From NCBI RefSeq assembly GCF_023008405.1, contig NZ_CP095376.1, positions 5,170,001 to 5,234,000 on the forward strand: a stretch of DNA of 64,000 bases, in the 5' to 3' direction. Position 1 is the first letter of the stretch. Each line of letters begins with the position of its first letter. The notes under the pieces are model-generated. The model was not told the DNA's origin and made no database searches. It saw nothing but the letters and a program-made list of their open reading frames with translations. This document shows, one piece after another, positions 37,301-42,696 of this stretch. The position numbers and the translations under genes were made by a program. This stretch comes from Amycolatopsis sp. FBCC-B4732. GTDB taxonomy: Bacteria > Actinomycetota > Actinomycetes > Mycobacteriales > Pseudonocardiaceae.

Positions 37301-38774
37301 TGGTCAGCCCGCGTGCCTCGGCCCGGCGGGCGGCCGCGAGGTTGGCGGCTTCGTCGCGTTCGGTCTGGGCCTTCTCGGCTTCGGCGCGCAACGCGCCCGC
37401 GTGCGCCTCGGCCTTGTCCGCCTGGCGCTGGGCGTCCTGCGCCAGCGCGTGCAAGCCGCGCGCGAGCGCCGAAGCGGCGTCGTTGCGCGCCCGCAGCGCC
37501 GGGCGCGCCTTCTCTTCCCGGTTGCCGACGAGCTCGCGCAGGTCCTTCGCCTTGCGGGCCGCGTTCAGCTGGTTGAGCACGGTCGCGGTCTCGCGCCAGG
37601 CCTCCGCCTCGGTCTTCGCCGCGGCCAGCTCGGCGTCGGCGCGCTTGCGGACCTCCTGGGCCTCGTCCAGGCGCAGCACGGCGACCAGGCGGCGCAGTTC
37701 CGTGACAGCCGCGGCGAGCCGCCGGTGGTCGCCCTCGGCGAGCTTCTCCGCGGACTTGACCTCGGTGACGTGGTCCTCGAGCCCGGACAGCCGCGCGTTC
37801 TCGAGTTCGTTGCGCGCGACGACGCGCCCGGCCAGCTCGGCCATGGCCGCCTTCGCCGAAGCGGCGATCTTCCGCGACTCCGCGGCGACGCCCTCTTCGG
37901 CGGCCAGCGGGCCCAGCAGCTCCAGCGCGCCCGCGACGAAATCGCGCTCGGACAGCAGATCCCCGCGTTGCGCCAGGTTGTGCGAGTAGGTGGCGACGAC
38001 CTCGGCGAGGTCCTTCGGCTCGTCCTCGGAAACGACCGCGCGCAACAGGAACTCGACGAACGCGTCGTCGGTGCCGAAGGCGAACGCGTCCGCCGCTTCG
38101 CCTTCGCCGGCGTTCATCGCGCGCTGGTAGCGGAACAGCTCGGTGTCGAGGCCGAGGCCGTCCAGGCGGCCGGTCCACTCGTGGTGGCGGCGGGTCCAGG
38201 ACAGTTCCAGCTCGGGCTCGGCCAGCTGCGCGGCGGTGAGCTTGTCGTGGAAGCCGGACATGGTGAGCAGCCGGCCCTCCTGCGTCATCGGCAGGGAATC
38301 GAGCCCCAGCGCCGGCGTCGGGCGGAAGCAGTACCAGGAGTCGACGAGGTTCTCGGAGTCGGCGGACACGACGTGCCCGCGCCATTCGGAGACCTTGCCG
38401 GTGATGATCCGGTGCCCGCTCTCGACGTGCAGCCACTCCAGCACGACGTGCGAAACGTCCTTGGCGGCGACGAACTTCTCGAGCACCTTCGTGCTCGTGG
38501 TGCCGACGACCTGGCGGCGCCCGGGCAGCATCACCGAGAAGATCAGCTTGATGAGGACGGACTTGCCGCCGCCGTTCTCCAGGAACAGCACGCTCGCCGG
38601 CGACGGGCGGCGCAGCTCGGCCGGCCCGGTCGCGTGGATGCCCGCGCTGAACAGCGCGTCCTGCTGCGGCGCGGTGATCTTGGCGCCGACGCCGCTGAAG
38701 TCGAGCACGACGTCCTGGTAGCGGGCACCCGCCGGGCCCACCGAATGCAGGCGGACCCGCGAAAGCTCGTACAT
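34314..38774 (-). CDS. SMC-like ATPase of a JetC/MksB-type condensin complex
   Basis: 1486 aa. N-terminal P-loop NGGGKSVLIKL (residues 67-77; K71, S72) preceded by LFLE, so the first glycine of the usual GxNGxGKS is Leu. Roughly residues 270-1250 are Ala/Glu/Arg/Leu-rich coiled coil with a hinge-like break in the middle. The C-terminal head has signature FSGGQQLTAA (1343-1352) and Walker B GVLFLDNPIG, where Asp1381 is present but the following catalytic Glu is Asn1382. It is the last gene of a three-gene operon with a KITE-like (38785-39585) and a kleisin-like (39585-41060) gene, the order jetA-B-C / mksF-E-B. No jetD/mksG-type TOPRIM nuclease is found within 8 kb on either side. Characterised relatives load on DNA and restrict plasmids; whether this one does is inference. 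Confidence 0.75.
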   Translation of the reverse strand: MYELSRVRLHSVGPAGARYQDVVLDFSGVGAKITAPQQDALFSAGIHATGPAELRRPSPASVLFLENGGGKSVLIKLIFSVMLPGRRQVVGTTSTKVLEKFVAAKDVSHVVLEWLHVESGHRIITGKVSEWRGHVVSADSENLVDSWYCFRPTPALGLDSLPMTQEGRLLTMSGFHDKLTAAQLAEPELELSWTRRHHEWTGRLDGLGLDTELFRYQRAMNAGEGEAADAFAFGTDDAFVEFLLRAVVSEDEPKDLAEVVATYSHNLAQRGDLLSERDFVAGALELLGPLAAEEGVAAESRKIAASAKAAMAELAGRVVARNELENARLSGLEDHVTEVKSAEKLAEGDHRRLAAAVTELRRLVAVLRLDEAQEVRKRADAELAAAKTEAEAWRETATVLNQLNAARKAKDLRELVGNREEKARPALRARNDAASALARGLHALAQDAQRQADKAEAHAGALRAEAEKAQTERDEAANLAAARRAEARGLTTRITELREEVQNAVRAGLLPSGADVAEASRTARSAAEQATAELTRREQELDRVAADLQAAQRAVNEAHQLAGTTQDRFERATEDLDRAHRRTDALAAEGRLVELLGADDVALESDLPVLLERLREASAAVEKEQTALRMEESADERALSALGSGGLLPPPEDVQAALDALEEAGITAWSGWRYLSKLDAGRRAEVLETLPQLVSGVLLNDAAHVDRAREVLTKRRLLPSATIAVGTTDALQADAPVAPGVEFLVPPNPAMYDEEAADAEREAVARRHTERQRRLEALSAKLSADGALTWKLTTWREDYPPGAVATLAEQAQAARSARETARTALEQADAEFARLSEKAASLRERVPERRAAAAEAEERARRLGELGARSARIAEWTEDVERATEIAERADLQASDAAGKAARLREQAGEEQRTADGHRRTATTARAELAEVPGAAEAADGPVPSEPVDALRRTYLSASESYAKVEVGSDLRAELEQAESAEAAAGSAVESLDAAVRARAAELLETPDGSDASARAAALARARRVVDGCEDERTEAIGLVSTRRAELDSLPAQTGATGEKPRDIEHGLELIDAAGLEASAAARKWEELQERRAAAEATLESAKNSASGFSLLAESMAHLVTDTDAAAYDGDVETARAQHTRLNATFTDAQEAADAGDRRVRAAADQLAQYATEKRFEKLSTPVRQQVISVKRDQLPAHAAEWAEALRPRLRSLTDDLAQIDRHRGGIITRMQGMVDGALRTLRSAQRVSRLPDGLGDWSGQEFLRIRFTELEDNALTEKLGEVVDEAAVGKTADGRDVKRDGLSLVLRGVRAAAPKGFRVDMLKPDSVLRTERQRVSEIRDVFSGGQQLTAAIILYCTLAALRANNRGKARNRHSGVLFLDNPIGRASAGYLLELQRAVAEALGVQLIYTTGLFDAGALSEFPLIVRLRNDADLRAGRKYLSVDSTVRTSLDDLGDPDGVARLSATRMFTRPAEAAEDSADDEQSA

Positions 38775-38784
38775 CGATTCCCCT

Positions 38785-39585
38785 CTACAGCGTGTCCGAA
38801 GACGCCGCGCGCAGCGTGCCCCCGGAGTTCGCGACCGCGACGACGTCGAGCGCGAGCAAGTCGTCGAAGGCGGCGTCCGCGGCGAGCTCGCGGACCTGGA
38901 TCTGGTAGCGCGGCGTGGTCCGGTAGGTGCCGCCCTGCTCGTCGCTCACCGGGACCAGGAAGCCCTGGTCGGCGAGGAAGCGCAGGGCGCGGCTGACCAT
39001 GCCGCGGGTGGTGTCGGCGGCCAGGCGCCCGTCCTTGGTGGCGGCCGCGGCCGGGCGGCGGGCGTAGGCGCGCCACGCCTGTTCCAGCTCGGGCGCGTCG
39101 GCCAGCGGGTCGTTGTTGGCCTCGGCCGCCGCGGCGCGTTCGTCGAGCATGCGGGCGGCTTCGCGGACCATCGCGTCGACCTGCTCGACGCTCACGCGGC
39201 CGATGTAGGTGTCGTTGGCGAGGTCGTCGGGACGCGGGTAGCCCAGCGCCGCGGTGGCGAGGTGGATCAGGCCGTGCAGCACCTTCTCGGTCTCGCGGCG
39301 CTCGCGGATCTTGGCCTGGCGGGCGTAGGAGTCCATCTTGATCTCGAAGACGGACTCGTCGGTGGCCGCGAGGACCGCGCCCGCCTGCTGGTTGACCTCC
39401 AGCACCATCAGGCCGAGCCCGGCGGCGACGGCGTGGGTGAGCGCCTTGAACGCGTTGTCCTCGCCGTAGCGCCGCACGAGGTCGCCGTAGACGACGTCAC
39501 GCGCGGGCAGCTGCTTCGGCCGCATGCCGAAGGCGACCAGCCGGGCCGCGGCTTCGGCGTCCACGCTGCTGTGGGACAGCGCCAT
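38785..39585 (-). CDS. KITE-like subunit (JetB/MksE type) of the SMC operon
   Basis: 266 aa from ATG 39585; the first base of the ATG is the last base of the upstream TAA, so coupling is tight. It begins MALSHSSVDAEAAARLVAFG. An acidic middle region with MDSYARQAKIRERRETEKVLHGLIHLA is followed by a winged-helix-like C-terminus RGMVSRALRFLADQGFLVPV...YRTTPRYQIQVREL, as expected for MksE/JetB proteins that bridge kleisin and SMC heads. The assignment rests on size, gene order and the winged helix, not on strong sequence identity. Its stop is 10 bases before the SMC gene. Confidence 0.65.
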   Translation of the reverse strand: MALSHSSVDAEAAARLVAFGMRPKQLPARDVVYGDLVRRYGEDNAFKALTHAVAAGLGLMVLEVNQQAGAVLAATDESVFEIKMDSYARQAKIRERRETEKVLHGLIHLATAALGYPRPDDLANDTYIGRVSVEQVDAMVREAARMLDERAAAAEANNDPLADAPELEQAWRAYARRPAAAATKDGRLAADTTRGMVSRALRFLADQGFLVPVSDEQGGTYRTTPRYQIQVRELAADAAFDDLLALDVVAVANSGGTLRAASSDTL

Positions 39586-41060
39586 TACGCGACTTCCTCT
39601 TCTTCGTCGGCCCGCTCTACGGCGGCGGTGGACAGGAGCAGGTCGGCGCCGCCGAAGTCCGGGTCGTCGAGCAGGGTGCCGTCGTCGATGGCGAGCAGCA
39701 CCGTGCGGTCCCCCTGGCGGCGGGCCGCGCCGACCCCGGGACTGTATGCGTGCACGGCGCGCAGCGCGACCAGGGCGGCGAGCCCGGGCTGGCGGCGACG
39801 GCGGGCCTCTTCGAGCAGCCCGGACAGCCGGCGCGGCACTTCGGGCAGGTCGAGGAGCTCGTCGGCGGCGCGCCAGACGTCGTCGCCGAACTTGTCGGTG
39901 AGGTCGGCGGGCATGAGCTCGGGCTCGGGGACCTCGCCGATCAGCTGATCGCGCTCGGGCGCGGGCCGCAGCAGCAGCGAGACCAGCGACGACAGCGACG
40001 GCACGACCGGCGGGGTGATCCCGGCGACAGCGTGGAAGAAGTGCTCGGCGGGCGCGACGGCGTCGGCCAGCGGCAGGCCGAGGGTGGGCACCAGGAGCTG
40101 GCCGAAGAGGTCGAGGGTGGCGCGCTGCGGCGGGCCGGAGAACTGCTGGCGGTCCTGTTCGGCGCGGAACACCGCGCCCGCGTCGGCGAGGCGGGACTGC
40201 AGGCGCGTGTGCCGGCGGATGCAGTCGCCGACGATGTCGACGAGCTCGGCGGCGCGGCGCTTGCGGTCGAGGTCCTCGGTCTCGTCGCGGGCGGTGGTGA
40301 TGTTCTTGAGGATGGCGTTCTCGGCGCGGAACCGGGCTTCGATGTGGCTCAGCGCGCTGTCGAGCAGCTCCGGGACCTCGCGCTCCCAGTCGACCGACCG
40401 GACGTCGCGGCGGGTCGCGTCGAGCTTCGAGCGCAGGGTCTCGCCGTACTGGACGGTCCGGTAGCGGGCCTGCTCGGCGGCCAGCTTCGCGTCGGCCAGC
40501 CGGCCGCGGTTGATGAGGTTCTCGAGCTTGACCTCGGCGGCGATCTGCGCGGACTCGACGTCGGTGTCGAGGGCGCCGACGAGGACGTTGATGGCCTCGT
40601 CGGTGGCGCGCAGGTAGACCTCGCCGTCGCGGGCGGCCAGCTCGACGAGCAGCTTGAAGTCGAACTGGCGGCGCTGGTAGCCGCCCGGGCCCATCGAGCC
40701 GTAGACGCGCCGGAAGCCGCGCTCGGTGGTGCCGACGTTGATCAGGTTGTCGAGCACCCACTTGGCCACCCGGACGTGCTCCTCGGGCATCCGCGACGGC
40801 GCCTGCTGCGCGATGAAGGGCAGCAGCCGGTCGATGACCTCGTCGTGGCCGGCGCCGGTGTCGAAGTCCATCGCGATGGTGACCTGGTCGATCGTGTGCA
40901 GCGCGATCTCCGCCATCTGGTAGATCGTGGCGTCGGCCCAGTCGAGCTTCGCCTTGCGCGCGTCCAGGTCGTGCAGCGGCGCGGTGCAGGCCAGCGCTTT
41001 GAGCCGACGGGTCAGCCCCTCGTCGGCCAGTCCCATCGCCGCCCGGTCGTCGTCTCGCAC
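39585..41060 (-). CDS. Kleisin-like subunit (JetA/MksF type) of the SMC operon
   Basis: 491 aa if started at GTG 41060 (ATG 41036 would remove 8 residues; no clear ribosome site for either). The N-terminal ~130 residues are a helical domain around IYQMAEIALHTIDQVTIAMD and look like a winged-helix/kleisin N-domain. Then comes a long charged helical part (about 160-290) that can form the neck-binding coiled coil, and a C-terminal domain with PVVPSLSSLVSLLLRPAPE and an acidic end DEEEEVA. No catalytic motif is present. First gene of the operon, divergent from an F420-type oxidoreductase across 61 bases. Confidence 0.62.
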   Translation of the reverse strand: MRDDDRAAMGLADEGLTRRLKALACTAPLHDLDARKAKLDWADATIYQMAEIALHTIDQVTIAMDFDTGAGHDEVIDRLLPFIAQQAPSRMPEEHVRVAKWVLDNLINVGTTERGFRRVYGSMGPGGYQRRQFDFKLLVELAARDGEVYLRATDEAINVLVGALDTDVESAQIAAEVKLENLINRGRLADAKLAAEQARYRTVQYGETLRSKLDATRRDVRSVDWEREVPELLDSALSHIEARFRAENAILKNITTARDETEDLDRKRRAAELVDIVGDCIRRHTRLQSRLADAGAVFRAEQDRQQFSGPPQRATLDLFGQLLVPTLGLPLADAVAPAEHFFHAVAGITPPVVPSLSSLVSLLLRPAPERDQLIGEVPEPELMPADLTDKFGDDVWRAADELLDLPEVPRRLSGLLEEARRRRQPGLAALVALRAVHAYSPGVGAARRQGDRTVLLAIDDGTLLDDPDFGGADLLLSTAAVERADEEEEVA

Positions 41061-41121
41061 AGCAGGCCAGGCTAGTCGGCCACCCTCTGCGCACGCGCGG
41101 GTGACAGGTTAACGTCCCCCC

Positions 41122-41559
41122 ATGCGTGAGATGAGCCGTTCAGAGTGGTGGCAGTTCGCTTCCGAGGGGACCCGCACCGGCATGCTCGGCCTGGTCCGTG
41201 CCAGTGGCGCCCCGATCGTGACGCCGATCTGGTTCTTGCTGAACGAGGGCCCCGACGGCGACGAGCTGATCTTCACCACCGGCACCGAGACGCTGAAAGG
41301 CAAGGCCATCGCCCGCGACGGGCGGATTTCCCTCGCCGTCGACGACCAGAAGCCGCCGTATTCGTACGTCCAGATCACCGCCGAGGCGCGGCTCACCCAC
41401 GACTTCGACGACATGCTGACGTGGGCGACGAAGCTGGGTGCCCGGTACATGGGCGCCGAGCGCGCGCAGGAGTACGGCAAGCGCAACGCCGTGCCCGAAG
41501 AATCCCTCGTCCGGGCGAAGATCACCAAGGTGATCGCGCGGGCCGAGATCGCCGGTTGA
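41122..41559 (+). CDS. PPOX-class, probably F420-dependent oxidoreductase
   Basis: 145 aa from ATG 41122. Split beta-barrel flavin/deazaflavin-binding fold: FASEGTRTGMLGLVRASGAPIVTPIWFLLNEG, ELIFTTGTETLKGKAIARDGRISLAVDD and YVQITAEARLTHD are the usual strands, and the C-terminal EESLVRAKITKVIARAEIAG is typical of the TIGR03618-type group. Substrate unknown. It is divergent from the SMC operon, so the two share a 61-base promoter region. Confidence 0.88.
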   Translation: MREMSRSEWWQFASEGTRTGMLGLVRASGAPIVTPIWFLLNEGPDGDELIFTTGTETLKGKAIARDGRISLAVDDQKPPYSYVQITAEARLTHDFDDMLTWATKLGARYMGAERAQEYGKRNAVPEESLVRAKITKVIARAEIAG

Positions 41560-41597
41560 ACGCCGTTCGCTGGTAATCTGCTCCCGGGGGTGGGGGC

Positions 41598-42416
41598 ATG
41601 CCTTCAGGGGACAGACGCGACGCCGTCAGGGCGATGGTGCGGGCCGGGCAGCGGGAGCTGGTCGCCGAGCTCGAACGCCTGGACGGCGGTGCGCGCTTCG
41701 GCCGGTCGGACGGGGCGCGGCTGCTGGAGAACGGCGCGGTGTTCGAGCGGGCCTGCGTCGTCGCGGCCGACCGCGGCGAGACCCTCGGGCTGACCGTCGT
41801 GCTCCACCCGCGCAACCCGTACGTCCCGGCGTTCCACGCGCGGTTCCGGTACTGCGAGTACGCGGGCTCGTGGTGGTTCGGCGGCGCGGTCGACCTCATG
41901 CCCTGCTACGGCTTCGCCGAGGACGCGGCGCACTTCCACCGGACGCTCAAGAACTACTGCGACACGCTCGACCCGGCGTTCCACGCGCAGGCGAAACGCA
42001 CCTGCGACGACCTCTTCCGGCTGCCCCACCACGACGAGCCCCGCGGGATCGGCGGCATCGCGTTCGACCACCTGCGGCCCCCAGGCCCGGACGGCTGGCG
42101 CCGCGCGGCCGCGTTCACCGCGGCGGGCATCGCCACCCTCGTCCCGGCCTACCTCCCGATCGTGCGGCGCCGCAAGGACCGCCCGCACGGCGACCGCGAA
42201 CGCCAGTGGCAGCTGCACCGCCGCGGCCGCTACGTGGAGTTCGCCCTGATCCACGACGCGACGGCGGCGGACGCCGAGGCCGTCCTGATGGCGCTGCCCC
42301 CGCTGGCGCGGTGGGAGACGGGCTGCACGCCGGAACCGGGCAGCGCGGAGGCGGAGCTGGCGGCGTTCCTGGTGCCGCGGGACTGGGCGGCCGAGACCAC
42401 GGTCGCCGCGAGCTGA
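41598..42416 (+). CDS. hemF: Oxygen-dependent coproporphyrinogen III oxidase-like protein (HemF)
   Basis: 272 aa from ATG 41598 with a G-rich ribosome site. HemF decarboxylates coproporphyrinogen III to protoporphyrinogen IX using O2. Landmarks: ARLLENGAVFERACV, LHPRNPYVPAFHARFRY (His70, His80), WWFGGAVDLMPCYGF, HFHRTLKNYCD, EPRGIGGIAFD, VPAYLPIVRRRKDRPHGDRE, HRRGRYVEFALIHD, and the tail PPLARWETGCTPEPGSAEAEL. The segment between ERACV and HPRNP is about 20 residues shorter than in E. coli (299 aa) and the usual glycine-rich GGGxSRV is FGRSDGARL. Actinobacteria usually make heme by the coproporphyrin route without HemF, so this gene is atypical. Confidence 0.82.
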   Translation: MPSGDRRDAVRAMVRAGQRELVAELERLDGGARFGRSDGARLLENGAVFERACVVAADRGETLGLTVVLHPRNPYVPAFHARFRYCEYAGSWWFGGAVDLMPCYGFAEDAAHFHRTLKNYCDTLDPAFHAQAKRTCDDLFRLPHHDEPRGIGGIAFDHLRPPGPDGWRRAAAFTAAGIATLVPAYLPIVRRRKDRPHGDRERQWQLHRRGRYVEFALIHDATAADAEAVLMALPPLARWETGCTPEPGSAEAELAAFLVPRDWAAETTVAAS

Positions 42417-42422
42417 CCCGGC

Positions 42423-42487
42423 CCGGACGTCATGAACGACTCTTTCATGACGCCGGCCGCGGTGAACGACTCTTTCATGACGTCCGG
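42423..42487. repeat. Inverted repeat with two internal direct repeats (terminator-like)
   Basis: Outer arms CCGGACGTCATGAA (42423-42436) and its complement (42474-42487) pair over 14 bp. Inside, GAACGACTCTTTCATGACG occurs twice (from 42434 and 42464, a 30-bp period), and GTCATGAA/TTCATGAC can form a smaller alternative hairpin. It lies just after the HemF-like stop. A second small hairpin, ACCCTTG-N5-CAAGGGT, is at 42524-42542. Confidence 0.7.
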
Positions 42488-42560
42488 TCCCGATGCGGGG
42501 GAAAGCGCCCCGGTGAGCGGGAAACCCTTGTTCACCAAGGGTGAGCGCCCGCGTCGAGTA

Positions 42561-42590
42561 TTGACACGGCCCGCTCGGAGGGTGTGAGAT
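42561..42590 (+). promoter_or_regulatory. Candidate promoter for the sugar dehydrogenase gene
   Basis: TTGACA at 42561-42566 is an exact -35 consensus; TGAGAT at 42585-42590, after an 18-base spacer, is a possible -10. A transcript would start close to the palindromic operator that follows and have a leader of about 100 bases. Confidence 0.5.
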
Positions 42591-42603
42591 CTGTCCCCAT
42601 AGA

Positions 42604-42618
42604 TAGGAAACTTTCCTA
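42604..42618. promoter_or_regulatory. Palindromic operator TAGGAAACTTTCCTA
   Basis: Perfect palindrome with 7-bp arms around a central C, in AT-rich surroundings, 14 bases after the putative -10. Its position over the transcription start suggests repressor control. I recall closely similar TTAGGAAA/TTTCCTAA palindromes before secreted carbohydrate-active genes in other actinobacteria, which fits the downstream gene; the binding protein is not identified here. Confidence 0.6.
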
Positions 42619-42696
42619 ACTATTTACCGCCGGTGGTCCGCCGAACCACTCCGCCCCGGTCACCCCCTGTCCCCCGACCCACGCAGGAGGCTCCCA

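Noticed and set aside
34230..38996. Very long open frame on the plus strand (about 1,590 codons)
   Set aside because: It is the antisense shadow of the SMC gene: high GC at third positions keeps the opposite strand open. The composition (Arg/Gly/Gln/Val-rich) has no domain, and the minus strand carries clear P-loop and ABC signature motifs.
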